From contig CP103035.1 in NCBI GenBank assembly GCA_024752435.1, positions 930,001 to 994,000 of the forward strand: 64,000 bases of DNA, given 5' to 3'. Below, one piece after another: positions 1 through 12,200 of the stretch; within the stretch, counting starts at the first letter, position 1; each line of letters begins with the position of its first letter. Source of the stretch: Allantophomopsis cytisporea. Its lineage: Eukaryota > Ascomycota > Leotiomycetes > Phacidiales > Phacidiaceae. The notes under the pieces are model-generated. The model was given only the letters and a program-made list of their open reading frames with translations. It was not told where the DNA came from and did no database searches. The position numbers and the translations under genes are program-made.

Positions 1-477
1 ATTCATCATTGAACTGATAGAAGCTATTAGCTTTGTGTAGGCAATGCCAATGTGTGGGACAACTCACTATCATCCCATCTCCATCAATGAGAACCATAAT
101 ATAAGGGTTGCGATTCTTGTTCATGTCAGTCGGGCTGAGATACACAGTATCAACTGTAGATCCTATACCTTTATATTATCTGTCTCTATGCGATTTCGAT
201 CAAGCTGAGTAGTATAATTGGCTATCTGAAGCTGTAATTCGCGACGGGTTCGACGAGCATCGTCCAAATCCAAATGTGCATCTTGTAATTCATTTTTAAG
301 TTTGTCGTTCTCTGTCTGTAATGTGTTTTCGACGTGATTGACATATAGAAGAAGATCCTGAAGAAGAGGTTAGCTGGGCAAGCATGCAGGCTTTGGGATT
401 CGAGAGCTTGCCTTAATCAATTGATCACTGGTATCCCTGTGAAGCTGTAGGGCTTCAAATCGTTCAAAAAAATTCAT
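1..477 (-). CDS. CCCH-type zinc finger family protein, N-terminal part (runs off left edge)
   Basis: Four exons are visible on the minus strand: 477-412, 357-169, 115-68 and 13-1. All junctions are phase 0, and the reading frame is still open at the edge. The first 85 residues form a charged, heptad-like coiled coil (start MNFFERFEALQLHRDTSDQ). They are followed by NRNPYIMVLIDGDGMI and then FNDE. A coiled coil followed by a VLIDGDGMIFND-type motif is what I recall from fungal proteins that end in C-x8-C-x5-C-x3-H zinc fingers (a DUF7923-like domain). The zinc fingers would lie outside the window, so the family name is inference. Intron 1 (411-358) has a GC donor (AAG|gcaagc) with a good ctaac branch site. 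The other two introns are GT-AG. Confidence 0.6.
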
Positions 478-1340
478 GACGCCCATATAGTTTGCGATGC
501 GAATCCAATTGAGATCGCGTGGTTCGACAAAAAAAAGTTGAAAGGGTGAAGCGTGAGAGTTTGAGAGGTTGGTCGACTTTTTTTACTGACGAGGTCGGCC
601 GCCTACTTTTCTAGCTTGTCAAATATGCGGGTTGATGAAATCCGTAACGAACAATGTGACAATAAGGCAGTAGTAGATTGGATTTTGATGCGAGTTGAAG
701 AGCGTCACGACTTGCAAAGTCAGAAGAGATGAGGTTGGATTTTGGTTTTCTGAGCTGGCACAGCTATCCTGCAGCTTTGTAGAGTGTGATATTCGTTATT
801 CGGCTGGTAACCGCTGCCGTGTGGTTGGATGCTTGTGTTCTGACAGATCGATTGGATGGGATTTTTTTACTTTCTCTCTGAGCAATCGCAAAGTCGCACC
901 AGAAAGTGTTGAACCTTCTTCAATAAATCCAATTTATTTCCAAACTTGGGGTACACTTTTCTAATTTAGTGGTCCAAGTTGCCCTGGTCGGGGGAGTTCT
1001 AGCGTTACAGTTGATGAGTGGATTCAGTGGATCGACGCCCAAGTTTACTGGGGACTTTTGGGGAACAAGGGCCTTCACTGTGTAAGATATGGTCTATGCC
1101 CCGACACTAAGAGGTTTTTGGACTGACAAGGGCTAGCTGTCTTTGCCGTATACAATATACGAAGAGGGTGACATTCGTTGTTCGTATGATGAAGGAGCTG
1201 AGAGATAATCAATCTATGACCGACAAGAGCAAAAAGAAAGATGATAGAGGACAAAGAGCAAAGTCTCGTCGTTAGTATGTCAGATAAACAACCAGAAAGA
1301 ACAAGAAGATGGGATGGAACGAAGAAGACAATGGATGGTG

Positions 1341-1372
1341 GTGGTCGATGGTCGATGGTCGATGGTAATGGT
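1341..1372. repeat. short tandem repeat (ggtcgat)n
   Basis: Three perfect copies of the 7-mer ggtcgat, followed by two copies of ggtaat. Confidence 0.8.
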
Positions 1373-2082
1373 AATATTACACGACAGGACAGGAGTTCAT
1401 GCCTTCGTGAGACGTGAAGACGCCCAGTAATAGGTACAGGTAGGTTCAGGTGCCTAGCTTGCCAGCAACGACTAATACCTTGTCAGCTTGTCAGCCAGCA
1501 TGAGGTACAGATGAGAGAGAGCTGGGATGTCAGATATTCATGGGCACATATGCTCCATAGAATAGAATATGTAGTATATATACGCAGTACGGTATGTTCG
1601 CGTCGAACTGTGCACTTACCGATCGACACATACAACCTTGTATGTATTATTGTATGTCAGAGAGAAGACAAGAACCAACAGGAGCGAGAACCTTTATATA
1701 CTCCATGTCTACGGAGTACTGCCATACATTTCTGAAAACACTTGTCTCAATCTCGTTTGTTGTATTCTGGCTATCCAAGTACTATATCTCGGTTGCTCAA
1801 TCATGAATCTTGTTTCTTGTCAACAGTCGTGCATACTCTCTAACAAATCGCCTAAATGCCAACATGCATACTTGCAGAGTATTCTTGGTTGCTTCTTACG
1901 CACATATTGTGATGCCTATTCAGCCTTAAAAGGTGACATAGAAAAGTACAATCATCTCAGCCCAACCATGAACCAATTGCCTCGAACTCACTATGCTTTC
2001 AATGCCTACTGCAAACCAAGCCGCAAACCATCTCTTGACCCATTACAGCACAGCCGACAGGCCAGTACCTCATCCAAATGCA

Positions 2083-2122
2083 CGAACATGAACACGAACA
2101 CGAACATGAACATGAACATGAA
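2083..2122. repeat. hexanucleotide repeat (gaacay)n
   Basis: About six copies of gaacat/gaacac in a row. No coding gene is supported around it. Confidence 0.85.
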
Positions 2123-2726
2123 GCACAGTTGATTTAAGGTAGCTAATTATGCAGTGCGTGCAGAGGTAATTATGAGCGAACAGCAATGTACCGGTTATCA
2201 TGCATACCAGCAATACAGGGTGTTAGATCTCGAAATCCATAAACCATGTGTAATATTAGTTGTTAGAAAATAGCAACTCATTTCTGGTATTCTACACCCG
2301 AGAAACTGGTGGAGCAAGCATTTACTCTGCTATGCCTTGTCAGAAGCTGAGATCCGGTCTCTGGTAACATATTGTGAACCTCAAATATGGGAAAAGTACA
2401 GTTTCTCAGAACCTGATTTTGGGTTTCAGGAACAATTTCTTAAGATCAAGTCTCAAGCAACGGTTTCAAGGTTTGGAAGCTGTATAAATCTGCCAGAAAA
2501 CAACATTAATGGTGCTCTATCACCATGCTGTACATTTCATTCAAACATAGCTGAGATTAATCTAAACACAAAACCCAATTCTATTCTCATCTAGCATCTA
2601 CCTGACGTAACCAATTTTATTTTCCCAATCCAAACCAGCTCACGAGGTATCCTCTCACGATAAAACACCTAAAACGCCTCTTCTATGAGCCTAATCTATA
2701 CAAAGGGGTTGTAAATATCTGTTCGT

Positions 2727-4469
2727 TCAATGACGACCGCCACGACCACCACGGCCGCCGCCACCACCATTACGGCCTTCACCACCACCGCGTGGAGGAC
2801 CTTGAGGGGCACTGTAAAGGTTCAGGCCTGGAACGCCTTTCAAGCCCATTTTGCCAACGGTCTTCCTCTCGATCAACGGCGGCTCATCGCAACCCATGCC
2901 GTCCTTAGCAAGGCGATTACCCTCCGCGACAAGCTGTGCGCTGCTCCATTGCAGACCCTTGCAGTGGTTCTTGTAGTATCCCAACCAAGCCTGGTACACC
3001 TTGGGTCTGATATCGGTTTGCATCTTCTTGACAGCATTCTTCACTTCTTGTTCGGAGGAGACGTTCGCGGCAGTGGGGACAAAGTTAATCTCTCTGAGAT
3101 CTCTCTTTGTGAAGAACAACTCGGCGTTGCTAACGATGAAGGTACCGCGTCCCTCCCGTCCGGCACGGGCGGTTCGACCCAAGCGGTGGATGTATGACTC
3201 CTTGTCAGCTGGGATACCGACCTGGAAGACGTTGGTGACATTGGGGAAGTCCATTCCACGTGCAACGACGTCGGTAGCGACGAGGATGCTGGATGACGAG
3301 GTTCGGAAAGCGTTGGTGACGTTTGTGCGTTTTGATTGAGATACTCTGCTATGGAGGACGGAGACGGGTGGGAATCCTGGAAGTTGCTCGAGAACAGCGC
3401 CGTACCAGTCTGCGAGAGCAGCGGTTGGAGCGAAGATGATCGCCTTGAATTCTGCGAGTCCTACTTCAGCGATCTCTGCGCGAATGGCAGAAACCATCGC
3501 TGGAGTCACCTGGGAGAATTCGGGGACTGTGATGAGCATCTGAGGAACGCGCTCGTGAGTGTTGACTTCGCCTACGGGGATGGTAGAGATGAACTTGTAT
3601 CCATCTGCAAGAACGAGATGCGCAAACTTCTGGACGTGAGGGGCGATGGTGGCGGAGAAAAGCATGCCCTGCCGCTTGGAGAGAGCCTTGTCTGGAAGAC
3701 AAGCAACGATGTCCTTCAATGCATTCATGAATCCCATATCCAATAGACGGTCAGCTTCGTCAAGGACCAGGGTGTCGAGATTCTTGAAAGCGTTGACAAC
3801 GGCGGGGTTACTGAGATGATCGTAGAGACGACCTGGAGTGGCGATGAGAATATCACAGCCAGCGAGAATCTGTCTCTCTTCCTTGTCCTTGTTAGTACCA
3901 CCGATGGCAAAGCTTACTCTGTACTGCGGAATTCTTTGCAGAAGAGCGCTGGCTTCCTTCGCAATTTGCATTGCCAACTCTCTGGTAGGACTGATGACTA
4001 AGAGAGAGATTCCTCTTCTTCCGGAACCCTTCTTGTTGAGAAGAGTCTGAATTGCAGGGAGGAGGAAAGCAACAGTCTTTCCAGTACCAGTCTTCGCTTG
4101 GGCAAGAACATCAATACGTTTCTCCAAGAGCTCGTGGAGAGTTGCAGATTGCACAGGCATCATGTGATCGAACTTCAGATCCTGCGTGATAGTCTGGAGA
4201 AGAATTGGATCAAGGAGATTCTCCTTTCCCAAGTCTGCGAAACGCATTGTGTCGGTAGGAACGGACTCCGTTAGAGGAGGAGCAGACTCTCTGGCCATTG
4301 GTGCTTGGGTAGGAGCAACATTACGCTCTGGTGCTGTGCTGGAGAATGGGGCCTTGCCACCGCGAGGTTTGCGAAAAGGCGCGCGGCGGGCGTTGCGTAC
4401 TGGACCAGACATCTTGAGAATTGAGCTGGTGTTTGTGGTTGTTTGAAGAGTTTGCCAGAATCGCCGCAT
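2727..4469 (-). CDS. mss116: Mss116/CYT-19-like DEAD-box RNA helicase, mitochondrial
   Basis: Single-exon gene of 580 residues. DEAD-box helicases of this type remodel RNA; Mss116 and CYT-19 assist splicing and translation of mitochondrial transcripts. The basic, Ser/Thr-rich N terminus (MRRFWQTLQTTTNTSSILK) looks like a mitochondrial presequence. A complete set of helicase motifs follows: AQAKTGTGKT (about residue 128), PTRELA, GG, TPGR, DEAD (about 238), SAT, then ARGMDF and HRLGRTARAG (about 430). The conserved block after the core and a C terminus made almost only of Gly and Arg (RGG-type) fit Mss116-like proteins and would bind RNA. It is divergent from the gene at 4837, with a 367-bp shared spacer. 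Orthology to Mss116 rather than another DEAD-box subfamily rests on architecture only. Confidence 0.85.
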   Translation of the reverse strand: MRRFWQTLQTTTNTSSILKMSGPVRNARRAPFRKPRGGKAPFSSTAPERNVAPTQAPMARESAPPLTESVPTDTMRFADLGKENLLDPILLQTITQDLKFDHMMPVQSATLHELLEKRIDVLAQAKTGTGKTVAFLLPAIQTLLNKKGSGRRGISLLVISPTRELAMQIAKEASALLQRIPQYRVSFAIGGTNKDKEERQILAGCDILIATPGRLYDHLSNPAVVNAFKNLDTLVLDEADRLLDMGFMNALKDIVACLPDKALSKRQGMLFSATIAPHVQKFAHLVLADGYKFISTIPVGEVNTHERVPQMLITVPEFSQVTPAMVSAIRAEIAEVGLAEFKAIIFAPTAALADWYGAVLEQLPGFPPVSVLHSRVSQSKRTNVTNAFRTSSSSILVATDVVARGMDFPNVTNVFQVGIPADKESYIHRLGRTARAGREGRGTFIVSNAELFFTKRDLREINFVPTAANVSSEQEVKNAVKKMQTDIRPKVYQAWLGYYKNHCKGLQWSSAQLVAEGNRLAKDGMGCDEPPLIERKTVGKMGLKGVPGLNLYSAPQGPPRGGGEGRNGGGGGRGGRGGRH

Positions 4470-4836
4470 TGTCTTTTTTCTATGTTAAATAGTAAGATCC
4501 TATTCCCCAGAATTCCAAACTAGGAAAATTAGATGTCCAAGGGTCCTCGCCTATCTTATCAGTGATAAGACAAGCGAGGCTGACGGATTTTGAGGTCATG
4601 CGATTAAACATGGTAAAGCCTTAGCATTCAAGCATTCAAGATCTCTCAGAATACTTTACCCACCTAACATTACCTATCTTACCACTCAAACCCCACCACG
4701 GGAGAAATTCTCCTTAGAGAGCAGCACCTTATCTGCTTCACCATTGTACCTGCCAATCGCATTCAACGACATGGTTCTCTTTCTGGCAGGCAGCTCTTCA
4801 TTTCGATAGACTCGCGGTCAATAAATCAATTTCATC
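4470..4836. promoter_or_regulatory. divergent spacer between helicase and hypothetical gene
   Basis: 367 bp separating two start codons that point away from each other, so it must hold both promoters. No clear TATA or CCAAT element was recognised. Confidence 0.5.
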
Positions 4837-5421
4837 ATGGTGAACAAAATTATCATCCCAGCACATAGGGCAATGAAGGACGGATGGACGTCAACCTTAT
4901 CGAATCCGAGTTTGAAGGCTTTCTACCCGCAAGTCAGCGCCCAATACTGCTATTCGATGATATCTACACGCGTCGCTGTAAATGAAACACATCCTCTCCA
5001 CTGGAGAATGATCGAAAAATACCAAAAAAGAAAGGATCCTCTCTGGTGGAACATGATTGCGTCGTTGAAGAACTTGGGTCCCAAGGCGTCAGTTCGTACC
5101 TGGATGGTACGAAAGTCGAAAATAGCCTTTATAGAAGCTCTACGAGAACGTGGCTACGACAAGACTGGAGTATGGATGGACAAGAATAAAGAGGGACAGG
5201 ACCTGACCGGTGTGGTCGATATGGTTATTGCACCACCAGCTCTTGAGATGAACAATGAGCAACTTAAATCACAGTGTCTTCAGTTTATCAAACTCTTTGA
5301 GAAGACAGCAAAGAAAAGACAGCTTCAGTCTGATGCTGGTATAGGCAATGCTCGCCGTGCAGACTATCTGAATTGGAAGAAGACGACAAAAGGAAAAGGA
5401 AAAGGAAAAGGAAAACAATAA
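4837..5421 (+). CDS. hypothetical protein, 194 aa, lysine/glycine tail
   Basis: Uninterrupted ATG-started frame of 194 codons with good start context (atcATGG). I do not recognise the family. The middle part (about residues 30-120) is rich in Trp and basic residues (for example DPLWWNMIASLKNL and KSKIAFIEALRERGYD) and is not low-complexity, so it looks like a real folded region. The C terminus is a run of KGKGKG, encoded by a (ggaaaa)n repeat at about 5394-5417. There is no membrane segment and no clear signal peptide. A nucleic-acid-binding role would fit the basic tail but is speculation. Confidence 0.6.
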   Translation: MVNKIIIPAHRAMKDGWTSTLSNPSLKAFYPQVSAQYCYSMISTRVAVNETHPLHWRMIEKYQKRKDPLWWNMIASLKNLGPKASVRTWMVRKSKIAFIEALRERGYDKTGVWMDKNKEGQDLTGVVDMVIAPPALEMNNEQLKSQCLQFIKLFEKTAKKRQLQSDAGIGNARRADYLNWKKTTKGKGKGKGKQ

Positions 5422-5813
5422 CCATATTATTCTAGCCACTTCCTGCCATTCGAGTTTGGTAACTATCTGGCAATCTGCTTGTCTTGATTCGTATCCCTTT
5501 CCTAGATTGTAGGACCCACTTCACTACTCGTCGCCCAGTTGGCTATTCTCATAATCAAACAATTCAAGACTTCATCTGATGATTGAATAAACAGTACATA
5601 CTTCAGCATAACCATAATCTAAAATACCAAAGCTATCCTTCTTCATCCCAACCATTACAAATACTCCCCAATCCATTTTCATAACTGCAGCTCCAGTGAA
5701 GGCTCTTCCAATAACCAATATTCCTATAGTAACGCCTAGTATATCCCAATTTGACAGCCTTTCCATAACAAAGAATCCAATTTTTACATCTTCCATTGAA
5801 ACCTGCCCTTCCA
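5422..5813. other. intergenic between convergent genes
   Basis: 392 bp holding the 3' ends of a plus-strand and a minus-strand gene. Nothing else is recognised. Confidence 0.6.
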
Positions 5814-7309
5814 CTAAATAGTGTCGAAAAGTCCCAGATCCAAGTCTCTCAACGAAACATATCCCTGTGAAGTTGGTGGTTGAGGCCCCATGTAGTTCAT
5901 GTTAGGATGAGGTGCTTCCTGGTTCTTAAAGTTTTCCATAAAGAAATCCATGCTCTGGCCCATATCCACGCCCATATCCACTGCCATCGGCAGCATTTGC
6001 TGCCCCAAGTAGTTATTTGTCACAACATTGTTCATGTGACCCATTCCATTTAGCTGCCAGTCAACGGAGCTCTCTCCTGGAGTCATTGGATATTCCTGTT
6101 CCAGGCCCTGCTGTTGGTTCTTATGGTTGTTCTTTTTCTTCAAAAGTAGTTGAATTTCTTGCTTTTGCATATACTCCATGATCTGTTGGTCGGCATGCTC
6201 CTGCATGGATTGGAATTGTGGAGCCCGAAACTGGACGCCATAGTCGGTCTGTATTCCAAATCCGTTTCCATTCCCCATGTCTTGGAGGGAGTTAGATGGT
6301 ATATCTATTCTCATACCTGAGAAAGAGGTAGGTGCGATCTCCGTGGTCTCTAAGGGAACTGATGCGGCATCAATCTCCGTGTTCAGGAAGGAGGAGTTAG
6401 GTGAGATATTCGTAGCCTGGAAAGAGACAGGCGACATATAGAAAGTGGCACCATTATCACATGGCTGTTCCACCACAGACGCAGAATGTTCTCCCTGTTC
6501 AATTGGCATAGAAGCCCATGAACTTTCTGTAATATCTTCTTCCGGCGCCGGGTTAACTCTTTGGAATATCTTACTCGAGCTCAGGCAAGCACCTGACTTA
6601 ACGTGCTTATTGCGGTTGGACTGGTCACCAAACTTTGTTTGGCAATTAGAGCAGGAAAAACGTAGAGCCCGTTCGTGAATTCGGGAAAAGTGTTGGTCTA
6701 TAGCTGGGTAAGCAAAGGAAGTTACTACCAAGTGGATTTAGACTGACCAAGTTGAAATTTTGCGCCAGTTTTATAAGAACACCCAGCTTCCTTGCACACG
6801 AAATCCTTCTCGTCTGTATGCCTCTTGACATGGCTTTTCAAGCTCTGCATAGAGCTGAAGGTTGTTTCACACGGGTCGATGGGACACTTGAACTTTTTAA
6901 CTATATTGATGATTAGAGTTTGACTTATGAACCAAAAACTGATAAACTTACCACCGGTATGAGCCTCTACATGGCGAGTTAATTTGCTGGACGAATCGAA
7001 ATCCTTCGTGCAGCCCAAATATCGGCAATGGAAGTCTTCGTATTCCGCGATTGCAGCTCCCAAATGGCACTTTACCAGATGTTCAAGAAATGTGCTTGGG
7101 GAGTGACTTCTGTTGAGACACTGAGTATTGTTGTCCAGCAACCATTGACAACGGAAATCTGCGGGTAATTCTTGACTTGGTCGATGAGCCACATTGGGGA
7201 GAGTTTGATGAAGAACGGGTAGATCGTTGCAAATCATGCCGCCATTTGGCAGGAGAACAACCCTGAATTGGGTGGCAACCTGCTGCTCTGGGCTAAGAGC
7301 TGCAGGCAT
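5814..7309 (-). CDS. C2H2 zinc-finger protein, putative transcription factor
   Basis: Three exons: 7309-6952, 6900-6748 and 6703-5814. Introns are 6951-6901 (gtaagt...atag) and 6747-6704 (gtcagt...cccag). The joined frame is 466 residues. C2H2 units begin at about residue 55 (FRCQWLLDNNTQC..H..C..H, atypical). They continue with FHCRYLGCTKDFDSSSKLTRHVEAH, FKCPIDPCETTFSSMQSLKSHVKRH, FVCKEAGCSYKTGAKFQLAIDQHFSRIH and a last C2HC-like unit ending KHVKSGAC. Removing intron 2 is needed to complete the fourth finger, which supports the model. The C-terminal 270 residues are Gln/Asn/Met-rich and disordered, as in many fungal regulators. Target genes cannot be told from the sequence. Confidence 0.85.
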
Positions 7310-9268
7310 CTTGAAATATTGAATTAAAAACGACAGTGTGTAGAGATTAGTAAACGAATGATAACAAATATCTGAGAACTTGAACTGTTCAAAAGATACT
7401 CGAAAGCATCAAAAAGATGAGCCTGTCAAGGATATAAGACAAGTCTGTATATATTTGATGAAAGTGATGAAGAAGGAACGTCCTCATCTTCCTGAGAGGA
7501 CTGGGGAATTTTATATAGCTACCATTCCACAGTACCAAGAAGTGAATATCTATAAATGCTATAAAGACTCTGTTCAGACAAATCCATCAGATTCTGCTCC
7601 AGAAAATCATCGAATTTGGTTGATAATGACTAGAACAGGACAGACCACAGTGAGGATCGATGTGAACTCTATGAGCAAATGCTGAAAAGGGAAAAAAAGG
7701 GTACACATATCTGCAGCTAGACTCATATTGAATCTGAGAAGACCCTTTGGTTTACTGTCATTGTTATAATTAGGGGATCAAGAGAGAAGTGCCTTCGAAT
7801 GATTACATTGGGTTACCAGCGACCATACAACCAACTTCATGGATTTCTTAATAGTTGTGGACCCTTGTACTGAGCAAAGAGGCACATAATAGTTAGAACT
7901 GTCGGGTATGTAAAGACACTGAGCGATTCTCGTTATTTCAACAGATCACTTGCAAAAGAGGGAAGGTTATCAGAGAATATTGGTACGAGCCATTCCGATT
8001 CATCGAACTGAGGCTGATATCCACTGTCAACCGATAAAAATACCAGCTCGGCACAGTCTTTTGGGTGGGGCCTGTATTTCTTCCACGTCTTACACCTGAA
8101 AGTAAGATAGCCGTTGGGTCGATCGATCGACCCCGAATCTATCTTAGACCCTGGAACTAACCAACAGCAAATCTGAAACTCCAAAATCAGGTCGGTACCT
8201 TGATGGCTCCCCTTAGCTTTACCAGAAACGGTGGAACACATCAGAGGGTAGTCGCAATGGTTGTTGCATACCCACCCTTATTTTCTAGGGCGGACTTTGA
8301 TAATACATAGGTACGGTTCATAGATACATAACTCTGGATGACTGGGTAGCAAAGACGACTAAGTAGTTTTTGGAAAAACAAAATACGGCCCTCAATGATT
8401 ATATAATTTTGATGAATACATAGCCCTTAGTAACTGCGTATCCTCTAACAGTGCTCAACACGAAAGATGACATATCACAGAAGATCGGACGAGTATCATA
8501 ATGTGGGGATGCGATGAAATTGCCAGCCTAAGGGTCCATAGGGACTCCAGGTTGTAGGTTCCAAGCAAGTAGATCAGACCCTTAGAAAGTTTAAATGGAC
8601 CACCTTACCATACACCAACTTCCCCTCAACCAACCAACCAACCCCCAGACACGTCTTCATGAAAATTACATGAGGTTCCAATATGTAGAATAATGTGCTT
8701 GAAACCTTTAAAGCTCTCGTGCATCCAGCTTGATAAAAATAAAACATTGTAACAAAGAATCAAGCTCTTGAAAGTACAAGAAACAATCCCAAAGAGGAAT
8801 ATATCTACGTATCGGAAACACTCCACAAACGAAAACGATGAGCCCAGTTAGCCCGTTTCCAAGACCAATTATGAAGGTACTTTGGTCTGAGCACACAAAG
8901 AAGGGACTAGGCTGCGCGAGTCGTAGCATATTCGTATGTGGAATTGTGGGTGCGCGTCTGAAGTTCCTTCCATGGCTTTCTGCCACAAAGCAAGACTGGG
9001 TAAGAGCACTGCAATAAATAGCGGTAACGGGGATCTAGTTTTGAGAATCTGCCAGAAACAGGCGGGGTCAAGACTAGAGGAAGGAGCCATCAAGAGAGAG
9101 CAAGAATGGGACGAATATTTGGAATTCAGCACAGTTGCCAGCCTGAGGCAATTGCATACAATCCCGATCGGACGAGGGTACATTCTATTCCAATCAAAGC
9201 ATCAAAAACAGAAGACAATTCACGAGAGAGAAAGGCATGTGAAAGCGTTTGTATTATGATCTAAGCAA
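7310..9268. other. intergenic, no well-supported gene
   Basis: About 2 kb between the C2H2 gene start and the 3' end of prp5. It includes one weak ORF, listed separately. I see no RNA gene or mobile element. Confidence 0.5.
7933..8241 (-). CDS. weak hypothetical ORF, 102 aa
   Basis: ATG-started frame of 102 codons. Its second half (YLTFRCKTWKKYRPHPKDC to ESEWLVPIFSDNLPSF) has protein-like composition. A possible internal intron starts at gtaccg near 8202 and ends at ggttag, so the true extent is unclear. No family was recognised. It may be a small gene, a relic, or chance. Confidence 0.2.
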   Translation of the reverse strand: MCSTVSGKAKGSHQGTDLILEFQICCWLVPGSKIDSGSIDRPNGYLTFRCKTWKKYRPHPKDCAELVFLSVDSGYQPQFDESEWLVPIFSDNLPSFASDLLK

Positions 9269-12200
9269 TCACACAACATTATACCGACCACTAGCAGGTG
9301 CTCTGCCCTCCGCGTCGGCCGCCGCAATGGTACCCTCCTTAAGCAACCTCATCAATTCACGCATAGCATTAGTGACGACAACCTCGGTATCACCCTCGAC
9401 GAGAATATACAGCTTAGGATCCTGACCAGCTTCGACGTTCTTTCCAGGTGGATAGAAACTGCCCTTAGTAGTGATAGAAGTACCTGTAGCCTCAAGGATC
9501 TTGGCGACATTTGTGCGGTTAGTAACAGCCCAACGAGCCTTCTGGGGGAAATCATTAATCTCCAAGGTGGCATGGAAGGCACCTGCATCGGGACCTTTGT
9601 TGTCGATGGGGACGCCGGAGCGAAGTTGACCGGTCTTGTTGAGACGTGCGTTGATGGCGTCAATGGCGGATGTGACTTTGTCAAGAGGATTCTTCGATCC
9701 TGAGCCAGCAGCTGCCTCGGTTCTGTGGACAGTGATCTTACCATCCAGATCGATGCCCTTTGGAACTCCAGGCAATTGTGCTGGAGGAGCCGAAGCAGCT
9801 TGTACGGTGGACGCAGCCTTGAGCACAACGTCCTCTCCATCGTCCTTGTCCTCTTTCTCATCATCGTCATCTCCATCCGTCTTGTGAGTCTTACGCTCAC
9901 GCATTCTTGCAGCTTCACGATCCTGATCGAGTCGTTCCAATCCTTTACCACCAAATCCAGAACTATCCTTTGATTTACCAGCCTTGACCTTTTCTCTGAA
10001 TGCTTTACGCATGGCTTCCAAACGTTCGGGAACCGGCTGGCCACTTTGCTCGAGTGCTTTAGCAATACCAACAGAATATTGTTCTTGTTCCTCCGTAACA
10101 AAAGTAACAGCAGTACCTGTATTACCTGCTCTACCAGTACGTCCAGCACGGTGAACGTAATCTTCAAGATGGTTGGGAGCATCAAAATTGACAACAAGTT
10201 TCAGCTGTTTGACATCCAAACCTCTGGCAGCAACAGACGTGGCAATCATGATTGGTACTACACCCGCCTTGAAGTCATCAATGGTAGAGTCGCGGTCAAT
10301 CTGGTCTTTACCGCCGTGAATAGACATGCAGGGATAACCTTTGCGCATCAAGTCTTTCAGCAGATCATCAGCCTTTTCTTGGCGATCAACAAATATGAGG
10401 GTTCTGGCGTCTTCGTCTTTGTCGTAAAGCTCGCCCAAAAGCTCCAGAAGTCGAATGAATTTATCCTTCTCTTCTCTTACTTCTACGATTTGTGTAATTT
10501 CTGGTGCAACAACACTTCTGCCACCAACCGTAATCTCCACTGGCGAATTCAACGTCTTTTTAGCCAAAGCATCCATGATTCGAGGCATGGTAGCAGAGAA
10601 GAGAATGGTCTGACGATTGGGCCGAATATTGGCAAAGATCTTCATGACTTGGGGCTCGAAACCCATATCGAACATTCGGTCTGCCTCGTCCAAGACTACA
10701 TATGTAACTCTTCGTAGATTTGTAACTCTGCCCGAGTTTGCAGCCAAGAGATCAATCATCCGACCAGGTGTGCATACAATGATCTCTGCACCTCGCTTCA
10801 GATCAGCGATTTGATCCTTGATCGGAGCTCCACCATACGCACACACTGCTCGCAATCCCATGGCCTTCAAAAACGGCTTGCACTCACGATGGATTTGAGT
10901 TGCAAGTTCTCTGGTAGGAGTCATAATAAGTCCAATTGGGCCATCGGATCCCTCAAGAGGTCTCTGATCACGAATGTGTCTGAACATGGGTAGCATGAAA
11001 GCCATAGTCTTTCCTGATCCAGTCTTGGCAACACCAATAACATCTCTTCCAGACATGATAGCAGGGATTGCTTGCATTTGGATGGAGGTTGGTCTCTCAT
11101 AACCAAGTTTTTCAATGACATTTAGGGACTGTAGATTAAGACCACATTGAGACCACTTTTGTACGGGTTTTGGTACATCCTTTCCAGAAACCTTGATGCC
11201 ATCAAGCTCTAACCTGAGATCAGCAAGCTCTGCTTCTGTGAGATCTTTAAGTTCAGCGGGCTCGGTGTAAAAGTTCTTTCGGAAGGGCTCAAGATCCAAT
11301 TTCGCATAGTTGACTGTTGGAAGATCTTTCTTTTTCCTTGCCTTGCTGGCCATGGCGAGAATGTCATCGGGATCGGCTTCCAAAGTCTTGAGATCTACAT
11401 CATCATCACCGAATAAGGCCTCTGGCTCTCGTTGTTGGCTCTTGCTCTTGCTCTTGTTGAACGTGGTTGAAACCTTAGGTTGTGCGAATGGGTCACCCAT
11501 CTCTTCCATAAAAGCATCAAGAGGATCGACTTCCTCCTCCTCCTCCTCCTCCATGGGAACGTCTGCTTGAACTTCCACCGCCTCCGCCATTGTAACGTCT
11601 CCATTCGTCTCGGTCGGGGTGTTGGAATCTTCACCAGCATTTTGAACATGAAGACGCTCTTCTCGCTTTTCTGCAGCAGCTCGAGCAGCAGCAGCAGCCT
11701 CTTCTTCTGTACCAGCGGCTTCCATATCAACATCGTCGTCTTCGTCTTCATCTTCTTCATCGCCGTTAGCAAGCGCAGTATCCGCATCCTCAAAGTTCGC
11801 CATTGGTAGGGTGGGTAGCTTTTCGAGTTTCTTCTTGCCCTCTTCCTCCTCTCCAAAATCTAATCCTCTCTTTGCAGTTGCTTTCTCAGCATCAGTAGCA
11901 GACTTGACGCCTAGACCAAATCCGCTCAGATTGCCACGAGTTTTTGGAAGTGCGGAAGCTTTGCCTGTGGGTGTCCTGTCAGCGTGGGTTGATCGGATGC
12001 CAGAGAGACAGAGCTTACTTGTAGTAGAACTGATGAAGGCTGAAGGTAGTTTGTCAGCTTGAGAACTTTTGACCGTAGACGTGAATGCAGATGACGCCTT
12101 AGCTAGTCCTTTGACGGGAACATCTGTGCCAAGAGCAGCTGCGGTGCTCGAAGCAGTTGCAGCTTTCTTAGCAATGGCTTTGGGATCGAATTTGCCAGCA

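Larger units (their letters stand above)
478..2726. other. intergenic, no supported gene
   Basis: About 2.2 kb between the CCCH gene start and the 3' end of the helicase gene. Short open frames exist on the plus strand, but none has a recognisable domain, good start context or splice partners. It contains two short tandem repeats, listed separately. I see no RNA gene. Confidence 0.6.

Noticed and set aside
1594..2132. 164-residue plus-strand coding region
   Set aside because: Composition is random-like, its tail is just the (gaacay)n repeat, and no splice partners or domain are visible.
3336..3746. plus-strand frames inside the helicase gene
   Set aside because: They are antisense shadows of the conserved DEAD-box coding sequence.
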